DNA of 64,000 nt from Ceratobasidium sp. AG-K (taxonomy: Eukaryota > Basidiomycota > Agaricomycetes > Cantharellales > Ceratobasidiaceae): contig JAWNGF010000004.1 of the NCBI GenBank assembly GCA_037039685.1, positions 1,674,001 through 1,738,000 of the forward strand. Reading direction: 5' to 3'. Each line of letters starts with the position of its first letter. Position 1 is the first letter of the stretch. The translations under genes and the position numbers were made by a program. Below are positions 48,948 to 58,880 of the stretch, one piece after another. Under the pieces are notes generated by a model that was not told the DNA's origin, searched no databases, and was given only the letters and a program-made list of their open reading frames with translations.

Positions 48948-51900
48948 TTTCGGTAGCAGACAAGGTTTAGCGAGTAAAGCAAGGGGCGAAGATTGGAGTA
49001 GTTGCAAGTTTTGCAGTTGACACTACTCGCCTCGCCCCCTCTGCCTTTTATCTTTCCTAGAGCGTAGTTAGATGGCGTGGGAGCTTCGGGGTGTCGGCGT
49101 AGAAGGTCCTTGATGATCTTTGAAAGGTGGCCAAAATCTTCCGCCCTTTGTTCTGTGTCTTCCTCACTTCCATAACCCTTCCATCTGACCCTGTAAAAAA
49201 GACCGTCCTTTGTCTCCTTCCAGTCCAAAATCTTCTCTACTTCGTATTCCTCTTCTCCTTCTTCTGTTATGACCGGCGGTGGTCGGGGTTGGTTCCGGCT
49301 GAACTCTGTGTCTTCTTTGTAAGGGCTGAGCAAATCGATGTGGAAAACAGGGTGCACCCTCATTGTTGCCGGTAAAGTGAGTTCATAAGCGTGTGACCCT
49401 ATTTTTTGTTTCACAACAAACGGCCCGTGTTTCTTGTTATCCAGCTTTTTTGAGGGTCTTTTTGTTTGAATGTTTTTTCCCAAAAGCCATACTAGATCTC
49501 CCTCCCTGTATTCGTTCCTTGGTTCTTCTTCTGGGAGCCTTTGGCTTTCCATCGATGCAATCGCTTCGTCGTGGATTTTTCGCCATTTTTCCGTGATGTT
49601 GTTTGCTTCCGGAACCGTTGAATCTTCTGCTGAGATGTTCCACAGTGGTTCCCTGCTGTAAACAATTTCGAAAGGGGAACTACCTGTTACGCGGTGTCTC
49701 TGTAGATTATAGCTGAACTCCGCAATCGGTAATAAGTCCGCCCAATCGTCTTGCTGGTGGTTGACGAACGATCGTAGCCAGCCTTCCATCCATTGATTGA
49801 TTCTCTCTGTTATTCCATCTGTTTGGGGGTGGAAGGCAGTGCTGAAACCCGGGCTAGTTCCGATTTTCTCGTAAATGGCTTTCATAAGTTTGGAATTGAA
49901 GGTAGTCCCTCGGTCTGAGATTGTGCTTTTTGGAAAACCGTGCAGTTTCCAAACATTTGTGATAAAAAGACTTGCGAGGTCGCTTGCCGTGTGAGATTCT
50001 TTGCAGGGTATGAAGTGCGCCATTCTTGAGAATCGGTCCACTACTACTAAGATGCTATCCGATCCTCTGGATTTTGGTAACTTTACTACGAAGTCGAACG
50101 CTATGTCTTCCCACGGTCCTCTTGGAATTTCCAGAGGCTTGATCGGGACTATTGACTTTGATCCCTTTGTCCGTTGGCAGGTCTCGCAGGATTCCACGTA
50201 TCTGTTTATGCTCTGCTTCATCCCTGGCCAGAAGTATCTTCTTGATATGAGTTCCAGTGTTCTAGCCTGTCCTTGTTGTCCTGCGATTTTTGAGTCGTGA
50301 TGACTTCGCATGATGGCCAGTCTGGATTCCTTATCGTCTGGTACATAGATCCTTCCCTTGAACCATAATAGTCCCTCCTTGAAATCATAATCCTTTGCGC
50401 TGTGTTGAAGGGTTTTTGGTAACGTTTCCTTCGACTTGCAGATTTCTTTGATTTGTGCCAATCCTTCATCTGTTTCCTGAGCCTCCTTGATAGTCTCTAT
50501 GATGTTTGTGTCTACTTGTCCCATAAATCCTTTGAACCTTTCGACAGATATCATAACTTGTTCCGGCGTCGGGATATCTTCATGGTCCGATCGTCTTGAC
50601 AACAGGTCCGGTTTTGAAGACAGGATGCCAGGGCGGTATATGATGTCAAAGTTATAGGAAGCGAGCAATTGGTGCCATCTTGCGTGTCGACGGTTGAACG
50701 TTCTTGCTTCCTTCCAGAATTGTAGGTTCCTATGATCGGTGTAGATGGTGATCGGGTCCCTCGTTCCTTCAAGGTAAAGCCTCCAATGTGTTAAAGACTC
50801 TATGATGGCCATGAGTTCCTTATCGTGGACATCGTAGTTGAGCTGAGCCTCGTTGAAGGATTTTGAAAGAAAAGCAATAGGGTGTAGGTAGCCGTCATCT
50901 TGCCTTTGTGACAGGATTGCTCCCATTGCTACTCCACTTGCGTCTGTTTCCAAGAAGAAGGGTTTGTCAGGGTTTGGATGGCGTAGAGTGGGTTCCTTGC
51001 TGATTTCCGCTTTCAAGGCTTCAAATGCTTCCTGCTGCTTGTTTCCCCATTCCCACTTGTTCTCCTTTCTTGTTAAGGTTGTCAGGGGTTTTGCTAAGTG
51101 GCTGAAATTCGGTACAAATCTTCGGTAGAAATTCGCGAATCCTAAGAATGCTTGGACTTGCTTGACTGTTTTTGGTTCCTTCCACTCCTTTATTGCCTTG
51201 ACCTTTTCTTCTTCCATAGAGATACCCGTATCGCTGATTCCAAGTCCAGTATACGTTAACTTGGTGACAAAGAATTCGCATTTTGGAAGTTTTGCGAAAA
51301 GATTTTCCTCCAGTAAGATCTTTAGTACTCTTCTGACATCCACGGTATGTTGGCTTCTGTTCTTGGAGAAGACCAGGATGTCGTCAATGTATACAATGAC
51401 ACATACGTCGATAAGATCATGGAAAATGTGATTCATATATCTTTGGAAGATGGCGGGCGCATTTTTTAGTCCAAAAGGCATGACGACGTATTCGAAGAGT
51501 CCCTCTTTTGTTCTGAAAGCTGTCTTCCATTCGTCGCCTTCCCTAATTCTGATATTGTTGAAACCCATGCGTAGATCAATCTTGGAGAAAATCTTCGCGT
51601 CCTTGATTTTATCCAGGAGGTCTTCCATTAGGGGCATTGGGAATCTGTCGTCCTTTGTAATGGCGTTTACTCCTCTGAGGTCTTGAACAAGTCGTAGCTG
51701 GCGAACTGCTCCTGGATTCTTTGGATCAATGGGTTTTTTAACAAAGAAACAAGGTGATGCAATGGGTGATTTGCTTGGTCGAATCTTTCCTGCTGCGATT
51801 TCTTCATCCAGGTATTCTCTTAGTGCAATTGATTCTGCCGGGGAGAGTGGGATTGGTCTGGCCGGTTTTGGAAGTTCAGCTCCTTCCTTGAAATCGATGG

Positions 51901-52426
51901 CACAGTCGTATGGTCGATGATCTGGGATTCTTTTGAATTTCTCTTCACTGAAGACATCGGCAAATTCCTTGAATTCTTCGGGTAGGTCGTCTATTGAGGC
52001 TGTTCTTGCTTGGATGGGTTCTGGCTGCCATGATATGTGCTTTGTTCTCCAATCAATAACCGGGTTTGCTTCTTCTAACCATTCTAGTCCTAGGATAAGT
52101 TTAGTTTCCCCAGTAGGCATAGCAAAGAAGATTTGTTTAAAGGTTCTTCCTTCCACGTCTAGTTCCAGCTTAGCTTTGAAGCGTATTTGGTGAGAGAGTT
52201 CCTTTCCCTGGATACCGATTACTGTTCTCGGAGTGGAAAGTTCCATGAGTGGGATGTTGTTGGATCGAGCCCAAGAGATGTCCAAGAAGTTCTTTGATGC
52301 TCCAGAATCGATGAGGGTTGGGATAGGTTCTGTGATTCCGGCAACGTTTGCATAAACAATGGTTGACTCATTTGTTGCTCTAAGGTACATTGTTTCCGTT
52401 GCCGGTTTGTTGGTCTCTCCACACAC
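48512..52426 (-). CDS. pol: pol of element H, 1304 aa, open
   Basis: Protease with DSGA near residue 40; RT with KIDLRMGFNN and YIDD near 346; RNase H with TDASG near 495; integrase zinc domain near 707-748 (HHDS..CETC); integrase core with FDFVV near 778, SDRG, and TERINQ near 873; chromodomain about 1054-1110 (EYEVEKILDW..YRVRWKGYG); then CX2CX15CX3C and a Ser/Thr-rich tail overlapping ORF3. It processes particle proteins, copies RNA to DNA and integrates it; the chromodomain suggests targeting to modified histone tails. Oddity: GHQG is GQQG, losing a zinc ligand. Expression is by -1 frameshift from gag. Confidence 0.95.
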   Translation of the reverse strand: MCGETNKPATETMYLRATNESTIVYANVAGITEPIPTLIDSGASKNFLDISWARSNNIPLMELSTPRTVIGIQGKELSHQIRFKAKLELDVEGRTFKQIFFAMPTGETKLILGLEWLEEANPVIDWRTKHISWQPEPIQARTASIDDLPEEFKEFADVFSEEKFKRIPDHRPYDCAIDFKEGAELPKPARPIPLSPAESIALREYLDEEIAAGKIRPSKSPIASPCFFVKKPIDPKNPGAVRQLRLVQDLRGVNAITKDDRFPMPLMEDLLDKIKDAKIFSKIDLRMGFNNIRIREGDEWKTAFRTKEGLFEYVVMPFGLKNAPAIFQRYMNHIFHDLIDVCVIVYIDDILVFSKNRSQHTVDVRRVLKILLEENLFAKLPKCEFFVTKLTYTGLGISDTGISMEEEKVKAIKEWKEPKTVKQVQAFLGFANFYRRFVPNFSHLAKPLTTLTRKENKWEWGNKQQEAFEALKAEISKEPTLRHPNPDKPFFLETDASGVAMGAILSQRQDDGYLHPIAFLSKSFNEAQLNYDVHDKELMAIIESLTHWRLYLEGTRDPITIYTDHRNLQFWKEARTFNRRHARWHQLLASYNFDIIYRPGILSSKPDLLSRRSDHEDIPTPEQVMISVERFKGFMGQVDTNIIETIKEAQETDEGLAQIKEICKSKETLPKTLQHSAKDYDFKEGLLWFKGRIYVPDDKESRLAIMRSHHDSKIAGQQGQARTLELISRRYFWPGMKQSINRYVESCETCQRTKGSKSIVPIKPLEIPRGPWEDIAFDFVVKLPKSRGSDSILVVVDRFSRMAHFIPCKESHTASDLASLFITNVWKLHGFPKSTISDRGTTFNSKLMKAIYEKIGTSPGFSTAFHPQTDGITERINQWMEGWLRSFVNHQQDDWADLLPIAEFSYNLQRHRVTGSSPFEIVYSREPLWNISAEDSTVPEANNITEKWRKIHDEAIASMESQRLPEEEPRNEYREGDLVWLLGKNIQTKRPSKKLDNKKHGPFVVKQKIGSHAYELTLPATMRVHPVFHIDLLSPYKEDTEFSRNQPRPPPVITEEGEEEYEVEKILDWKETKDGLFYRVRWKGYGSEEDTEQRAEDFGHLSKIIKDLLRRHPEAPTPSNYALGKIKGRGGEASSVNCKTCNYSNLRPLLYSLNLVCYRKCLPSPAPPLPATLPASLTDQRSLWQESLTLGPHSTSSKGPNKAREECTLGRRTTSCTWTWENSNGSERSGRHACNSCERIYSSAEGARLSRSPRSSSSPPTCSGWLNGDKKERTRASGCPGTTEGSQRSGLDGTTLGTPTTRRT

Positions 52427-52453
52427 AGTTAGAGGGAGACCCCTTCTTTTCCC
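52412..52453 (-). promoter_or_regulatory. gag-pol -1 frameshift signal of element H
   Basis: GGGAAAA at 52453-52447 on the minus strand, in frame as G GGA AAA, with the GGTCTCCC/GGAGAGACC stem starting 5 nt later, as in D. Confidence 0.7.
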
Positions 52454-54429
52454 GAGTCTTCCGTAACTGTTGCCTCCCTTCCTTTAACGCTGGGTTCTGT
52501 CGTTATCCATTCCTTGGACGGGCATTTGAATGACCGGTGTCCTTCCTGTCCGCACTTCAAGCAGCGGTTGCTTGCTATCCTTGCTTTGTATACTTCGTTG
52601 GGTAGCCGCTTTGTAGAGGATTGTCCGCTAGCGGTTGGTTGGGCTGCCTTCTTTCCTGTGGAGGTCTTGATTTGTTGCAATTTCTGGTCAATAGAGATTG
52701 CGATAGAGATCCACCGGTCTAGTGACAGCTCCCGCTCTGTTCCGTCTTCATTGATTAGGGTCAGTTCGAAGCGAGCTAGCTCGGTTTTGACTTCAGGCTT
52801 CAACCCTTCCTTGAATTGGTTGATTAGAGCTTCCTGACCCCAATTTACGTCCACCAGAAGGTATCGGAATTCCGAAGCATAGTTTGCTACTGAGTTGTTC
52901 TGTTTACATTTTCGGATGTCCGATTCGGCCTTAGCCTTTTTGTTGGGGTCGCTAAACTGTTCCATGAAGTGTGCCTTGAAACTTTCCCATGAGGCGAGGT
53001 TTTGGTTATTTTCCCCTTGGTTAAGCGATCGTAATAGTACTTGTGCCCAGTGAGTGGCGGCTTTGTTCTCGGATTTGAAGTTTGCAAGAGCTTCGCGGAT
53101 CCTTTCTTCGCTGGAAGTGTATTGGTCGCCTAGACGTACGAAGTAGCTCTCCATTTGTGTGATGAACATTTCGGCACCTTCTCCTTTCTTTCCGTCGAAG
53201 GCTTCTGGACGAGTCACCTTGGGGCGACGTGATCCGTTACCGATGTTCGTGTTCTCGGTCAGCCGTTGGATTCTTAGTTCTAATTCGTCGATCCTGGTAG
53301 ATTCTGCATCTGGGTGTGGTGGGGAATTTGACCGCCTGGAAGGGATCCCATGCAGGGATGCTTCGTCCATTTCTTCTCGCATGTTGTTGATAGTTTCCTG
53401 AACCTCTGTGATTTTGGCAGTGAAGGAGGTTCCTTCCTGTCGTAAGGTTTCTAGTCCTTGTGTTACTGCCTCGTTCCATTCGAGTTGCCCTTGTCTGGTA
53501 GTGTTGAGTTCTTCGCGTACATTGTTTACTAGTCCTTGAGTGTTGGTAACTTCATTTCGAAGACGGGTTACATCTTGGCCGACTAGGAAAGAATGGTGTT
53601 CGCCATTTCTTGCCGAGTTCAGAATGTCCGTCAAGGTTCCTTGTAGGGTGTTGATGGAGTCGTTGAAGATTTGTTGGTTGTTTGCTAGAACCTGTGTGGC
53701 TTGTTCTAGGCCACTAAGCCTTCGATCTATGGTGACCCTCATTCCGTCTATGACCCTAAGGGTAGCATTGTGTCTTCCTTCTAGAAGGTCGTCTAGGTCA
53801 TCTAGATTGCTGATTACAGTCCTGCCGCTAGAACTGGAACTTGAACTTGAGCTCCCTGGATCTCCGGCGCCTTGTTGTACCGGAGCTGATTGATTTGAGT
53901 AACCCTGTGGAATATATGGTGGTGCTGGAATAGCCGGTGTGGCTGGCTGGGAAGCCACTGGAATTGGTCCTGCGTTGGTGATGGTTCCTCCAATCTGAGG
54001 AACTGTAGGGACGTTTGGAACGTGTGGTGTAGGGGGAGGTCTAATAGGAACAAGCGATACACCCCCATGAGCTTCGGGTTGGGGAGAAAAGAACTGTCTT
54101 CTGTTTCCCAATGGCCACAAGGGACGTGATGGTCCTGGAGTTGCAGTTGGAATACGGATTACAGCCGGAGTAGGGTCATTCGTAAGATCTCCTGGTTCTC
54201 TATTTGTGATCGTGGGTTCTTCTTCTTGTACTGTTGTCATGTCAGGAATGCCGAAAGCTCCCGGCATTGACGCTTGACTTTGAGGGCGTGATCGGGCAGG
54301 ACCTCCCGCTTGAGTTTGTGCGATATCTTGCTCGTTTAGTGATCCTGTGGGCCTTGCTGCCCGACTGGGTCCTCTTCTTATTGACATAGTGGATGAGGGG
54401 CGTGATCCTGCATCTTCTTGAATAGACAT
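52429..54429 (-). CDS. gag: gag of element H, 666 aa, open
   Basis: Starts MSIQEDAGSRPSS, the first ATG after the priming site. The Pro/Ser-rich N-terminus (with a Ser run before GRTVISN) is probably disordered. The helical middle contains NNQQIFNDSINTLQG. The capsid domain spans roughly residues 400-560 (FDGKKGEGAEMFITQMESYF to KLQQIK) and the CCHC knuckle CLKCGQEGHRSFKC is near 620. No stops or indels relative to siblings. Confidence 0.95.
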   Translation of the reverse strand: MSIQEDAGSRPSSTMSIRRGPSRAARPTGSLNEQDIAQTQAGGPARSRPQSQASMPGAFGIPDMTTVQEEEPTITNREPGDLTNDPTPAVIRIPTATPGPSRPLWPLGNRRQFFSPQPEAHGGVSLVPIRPPPTPHVPNVPTVPQIGGTITNAGPIPVASQPATPAIPAPPYIPQGYSNQSAPVQQGAGDPGSSSSSSSSSGRTVISNLDDLDDLLEGRHNATLRVIDGMRVTIDRRLSGLEQATQVLANNQQIFNDSINTLQGTLTDILNSARNGEHHSFLVGQDVTRLRNEVTNTQGLVNNVREELNTTRQGQLEWNEAVTQGLETLRQEGTSFTAKITEVQETINNMREEMDEASLHGIPSRRSNSPPHPDAESTRIDELELRIQRLTENTNIGNGSRRPKVTRPEAFDGKKGEGAEMFITQMESYFVRLGDQYTSSEERIREALANFKSENKAATHWAQVLLRSLNQGENNQNLASWESFKAHFMEQFSDPNKKAKAESDIRKCKQNNSVANYASEFRYLLVDVNWGQEALINQFKEGLKPEVKTELARFELTLINEDGTERELSLDRWISIAISIDQKLQQIKTSTGKKAAQPTASGQSSTKRLPNEVYKARIASNRCLKCGQEGHRSFKCPSKEWITTEPSVKGREATVTEDSGKEGVSL

Positions 54430-54437
54430 ATTTGTTG

Positions 54438-54657
54438 AGCTTGTTTTGTAATGTCGTAAGCTTCTTCTTGGTGGCTATGAGGCAGGCCGCGATGGAGAGT
54501 GGACGGCACTAAGACCTAAGTGACCTCTTGAACCGCAACGCACTTAAGCGTCTGTAGGCTCTTGAGGGTAGGGGTGGTTCTAAGTGTCACTCAGGAGGGA
54601 TGATTTGACGAGACAAAACAAGCTGGGGTTGCCAGGCTTGTAGGTCCTCTATATATA
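54438..54657 (-). promoter_or_regulatory. TATA box, start and self-priming pair of H
   Basis: Minus-strand TATATATA (near 54650-54657), predicted RNA start AGCTTGTTTTGT (54624-54613) and its complement ACAAAACAAGCT just inside the LTR (54449-54438), matching the layout in D/F. Confidence 0.7.
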
Positions 54658-54908
54658 TTCACAAAGAGGCCGAGTCATACAGAACGCAGCCACATGAGTC
54701 ATAGCAGTCAACCAGTCAGGAGTGTCCATGTGAGTCATGCTGTATAAACAGACATGACTCGTACAAGGCACAGCCGCGTTACACAGTGTAACAGGATAAC
54801 CACAAGAAGGTGGCAACGCGGCAAACGGAAACGGAAACACAACACAAGAGGAGGGAACAGGAGGGCGAGACAACAGGCGAGTCCGATGGAGTGAGCTAGC
54901 TCACGACA
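54452..54908 (-). repeat. Element H 5' LTR
   Basis: 457 bp, nearly identical to the 3' LTR; functions as promoter. Confidence 0.97.
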
Positions 54909-54913
54909 CCTTC

Positions 54914-57802
54914 CAACGATACATGAATCACATTTTCCACGACCTGATGGACATATGCGTCATTGTCTACATTGACGACATCCTGGTTTTCTCCAAAGAT
55001 AGAAAGCAGCATGTGGAAGACGTTCGAAAGGTACTCAAGATCCTACTGGAAAACAATCTTTTTGCCAAACTTCCTAAATGCGAGTTTTTTGTCAAAAAAC
55101 TGGTTTACACTGGAATCCGCATCAGCGAGGAAGGGATCTCTATGCAAGAAGAGAAGGTCAGGGCTATCAAGGAATGGAAAGATCCAAAAACGGTGAAACA
55201 AGTACAGGCTTTCTTGGGATTCACAAACTTCTACAGATGTTTTGTTCCAAACTTCAGCAAATTTGCCAAACCCCTCACTATGTTAACAAGGAAGGACACA
55301 AAGTGGAAATGGGAACAAGAACAACAGGACGCCTTCAACAATCTCAAATCGGAAATTTGCAAGGAACCTCTATTACGACATCCTGATCCAGAAAAACCGT
55401 ACATCTTAGAGACCGACACAAGCGGTGTGGCAATGGGCGCCATCCTTTTGCAAAAGCAAGAAGACGGATTCCTACATCCAATTGCTTTCCTATCAAAATC
55501 CTTCAATCAAGCACAATTGAATTACGATGTGCATGACAAAGAACTCATGGCGATTGTCAAATCACTCAAGCACTGGCGTTTTCACTTGGAAGGAACAAAG
55601 GAACCTATCACGATCTACATGGACCATTGAAACCTGCAATATTGGAAGAAGGCAACAACCTTCAACAGACACCATGCCCAGTGGCACCAGATTCTGGCAT
55701 CCTACAACTTCGAAATTGTATACCGACCAGGCATCCTATCAACAAAACCAGATCTGCTGTCCAGAAGGAGCAACCATAACGACATTCCAACAGCAGAACA
55801 AGTAATGATCAAGGAGGAACAATTCAAGGGTTTCTCTGGAAACATGAAGTTTGATATCATTGCGGACATCAGAGAAGCACAAGCGGAAGATGAAAGCATT
55901 ATCCAAATCATAGAACTATGCAAGAAGAAGGAAGATCTACCAAAATCAGTGCAAGAAGGAATCAGAAAGTACAATTTTGAAGAAGATCTCCTCTGGTTTG
56001 ATGGAAGAATCTATGTACCGGAAGACAAGGACACAAGGTTGAAGATTATGAGATTACACCATGACTCACCAATAGCCGGTCACCAAGGACACGCACACAC
56101 ACTGGAGCTCATCTCAAGAAGATACTACTGGCCAGGATTAAAATCCACGGTGAACAGATACGTGGACTCATGCAATCAATGCCAGAGAGCAAAAGGAACA
56201 AAAACTCGCGTACCACTGAAACCACTGGAAATCCCAAGTGGTCCATGGGAGGAAATTGCATACGACTTCATAACCAAACTTCCTAAATCACATGGGAGCG
56301 ACAGCATATTGGTGGTTGTGGATCAATTCTCCCGCATGGCACATTTCATACCCTGTAAAGAATCAACAACAGCGGAACAATTGGCTGAAATTTTCCTGGA
56401 GAATATATGGAAGCTTCACGGTTTCCCACAAAGTACTATTTCAGATAGGGGAACAATGTTCAACAGCAAATTCCTAAAAGCTCTATACGAGAAGATCGAC
56501 ACCACACCAAGCTTCAGTACAGCATACCATCCTCAGACCAACGGAATAACGGAACGGATAAACCAGTGGCTGGAAGCCTGGTTACAAACGTTTGTAAATC
56601 AGCAACAGGATAATTGGGCCAGACTTCTACCTATTGCGGAATTCTGCTACAATAACCAAAGGCATAGCATTACAGGGAAAACTCCTTTTGAAATCGTCTA
56701 CAGCAGGGAACCACTTTGGAACATCTCAACAAAGGAAACTACCACCCCAGAAGCAAACAACAAAGCGGACAGTTGGCAGAAGGTCTGGGACGAAGCCAAA
56801 GCATCCATGGAATGGCATAGAAACAAAACAGAGGAAAGCCAACCACCCAAATACACAGAGGGAGACCTAGTTTGGCTACATGGGCAAAACATAAAAACAG
56901 ATCGACCCAACAAGAAGCTTGACAACAAAAAACACGGTCTGTTCAAGATCAAAAAATCTGTCTCTAGTCACGCCTTTGAATTGGATCTTCCGAAGACAAT
57001 GAAGATACACCCCGTTTTCCATAGCAACCTACTTAGTCCTTACAAGGAAGACAATAATTTCCAAAGGAACCAACCCCGACCTCCACCGGTGATAACAGAA
57101 GAAGGGGAGGAAGAATACGAAGTGGAAAAAATTGTGAATTGGAAAATAACAAAAGAAGGACTTTTCTATAGGGTCAGATGGAAGGGATACAATGCAAAAG
57201 AAGACACGGAACAACAAGCAGAAGATTTTGGACATCTCAAAGGAATCATGAAGAAGTTTCTAAAAGAATTCCCAGGAGCGCCAACACCCTCAAACTACAA
57301 ACTGAAGGGTATAAAAGGGAGAGCTCAGCACAAAAACTACCCAACTTGCAAAACTTGCTCAGTATCCAAATCGCTCTACACACTCCACGCCTTAAATCTC
57401 TTTTGCTCCTCACAATGCCCGCCGTCACCCGCTCTACCATCACCAACAACCTCATCCGCGTTCTTGATGGACCGGCCTTTCATACGGCGCGCATCCTTGA
57501 CGCCAGAGCCGCCCTCTATGTCTTTAAACGATCCCAGCAAGGCCCCGGTTGTATGCAATTTCGCGCATCCGACGACATTCTCCACTCAGACTTGGGAGAA
57601 TTCCAATGGGTGGGGAAGGAATGGCCAACTCGGATGCAACTGCAACGAAAGGACATATTCGTATGCAGAGGATGTGCCGCCTTTCAAGTCTCCGAGGTCG
57701 TGCTGCTGTCCACCCACATGCTTGGGGTGGTGGAGTGGGCTCAAGAAGGGGCATACAGTAGCGAATGGGTTCCAGGATACAAGGGAAGGCCACCATCTTT
57801 GA
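54914..57802 (+). pseudogene. pol: pol of element G, 3' part
   Basis: Continues RT (QRYMNHIFHDL, YIDD), RNase H (TDTSG), integrase (HHDSPIAGHQGHA, CNQC, SDRG, TERINQ) and chromodomain (EYEVEKIVNW..YRVRWKGYN), then CKTC..CSSQC. One stop, TGA at 55628-55630, falls in RNase H (IYMDH). The tail overlaps ORF3 from 57415 to 57802. Confidence 0.92.
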
Positions 57803-58179
57803 GGCCCCGTTGGAATGACGCATGGGACGCAAACTTCGAGAAGGACCTGGCGGATTGGAGGATGGAAAGGGGGCGCTACCAAAGGGAGAAGTTTGAGTGG
57901 AAGCCATTCTGGTGGCAGGAGAAGGAAGCGGATGTGTCACAATGGACGGAAGTCAAGCCAGACGTGCAACAATGGTTGAAGGAACATGTAGAGGAGCAGG
58001 AACGGGTTATAAACTGGTCCAAGGCCGACTGGACCAACAAGGAGACATGGGAGAAATGGGAGGAGCACTGCGACAAACCGGGTAACACTGTGTTCAACCC
58101 CATAGATCTGACGGAGGAGAAGGAAGACAAGCTGGACGCCCTGGTAGAAAAAGCCAACAAGGACTGCTGGGTGCAGTAG
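57415..58179 (+). CDS. ORF3 of element G (254 aa, unknown)
   Basis: Open 254-codon frame starting MPAVTRSTI in the most diverged copy. Its C-terminus differs clearly (TEEKEDKLDALVEKANKD) but length, the CRGC motif, Trp spacing and the FNPIDLT segment are kept. An open frame in an old copy whose gag and pol carry six stops is notable. No family recognised. Confidence 0.85.
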   Translation: MPAVTRSTITNNLIRVLDGPAFHTARILDARAALYVFKRSQQGPGCMQFRASDDILHSDLGEFQWVGKEWPTRMQLQRKDIFVCRGCAAFQVSEVVLLSTHMLGVVEWAQEGAYSSEWVPGYKGRPPSLRPRWNDAWDANFEKDLADWRMERGRYQREKFEWKPFWWQEKEADVSQWTEVKPDVQQWLKEHVEEQERVINWSKADWTNKETWEKWEEHCDKPGNTVFNPIDLTEEKEDKLDALVEKANKDCWVQ

Positions 58180-58224
58180 CTGGGTCCCCTCAGGTTCCCT
58201 TCATGGACCTTAAGGGGGGAGTAA

Positions 58225-58682
58225 TGTTGTGAGCCTTGCTCACTCCATTGGACTCATCTGCGTCTTGTCCTATCTCGTGGCTGTGTATGTTACTTTCCGT
58301 TTCTCTTTTCCCGCCGCGTTGCCACCTTCTTGTGGTTATCCTGTTACATTGTGTAACACGGCTGTGCTTTGTATGAGTCATGTCTGTTCATACAGCATGA
58401 CTCACATGGACACTCCTGACTGGCTGTTTTGTATGACTCGTGTGGCTGCGCCTGTATGACTCAGCCACTGTTTGAATATATATAGAGGACCAACAAGCCT
58501 GGTAACCCCAGCTTGTTTTGTCTTGTCAAACATTCCCTTTTGAGTGACACTTTGAACCACCCCTACCCTCAAGAGCCTACAGACACTTAAGTGTGTTGTG
58601 GTTCAAGAGGTCACTTAGGTCTTAGTGCCGTCCACTCTCCATTGCGGCTTGTCTCATAGCCACCAAGAAGAAGCTTATGACA
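58225..58682 (+). repeat. Element G 3' LTR
   Basis: 458 bp, preceded by the purine tract AAGGGGGGAGTAA and followed by target duplication GCAAG. Confidence 0.95.
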
Positions 58683-58687
58683 GCAAG

Positions 58688-58878
58688 CCTCTACAAAACA
58701 GCTTCCAGACGAAGTATACAAGGCAAGAATAGCATCAAACCAATGTCTGAAGTGCGGTCAAGAAGGTCACCGTTTGCTCAAATGATCATCCAAGGAGTGG
58801 ATAACAACTGAGCCCAGCATAAAGGGAAGAGAAGCTACAATCATAGAAGATTTGGGAAAAGAAGGGGTCTCCCTCTAA
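58688..58878 (+). pseudogene. gag: gag of element F, 3' part
   Basis: Resumes F gag after G and ends at TAA 58876-58878. It carries the zinc knuckle, whose last Cys codon is TGA (58784-58786): CLKCGQEGHRLLK then stop. The slippery site GGGAAAA is intact. Confidence 0.9.
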
Positions 58879-58880
58879 CT

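Larger units (their letters stand above)
47684..54908 (-). mobile_element. Element H: young chromovirus, all frames open
   Basis: 457-bp LTRs differ at one position (48111 A, 54879 G, a CpG-type change). Target duplication CCTTC is at 47679-47683 and 54909-54913. Gag, pol and ORF3 are all uninterrupted, so it is the best model for the family. One integrase zinc ligand is replaced (GHQG to GQQG), so it may not integrate by itself. Confidence 0.97.
44219..58682 (+). mobile_element. Element G: diverged chromovirus carrying H
   Basis: LTRs of 459 and 458 bp, target duplication GCAAG (44214-44218 and 58683-58687). The LTRs differ at 16 substitutions (14 CpG-derived) and one indel, so it is older than A, C and H. 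Its coding sequence is the most diverged of the six (for example zinc knuckle CLKCGSDKHLLAKC, SGNMKFDIIADIREAQ). ORF3 is intact while gag has four stops and pol two. Confidence 0.94.
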
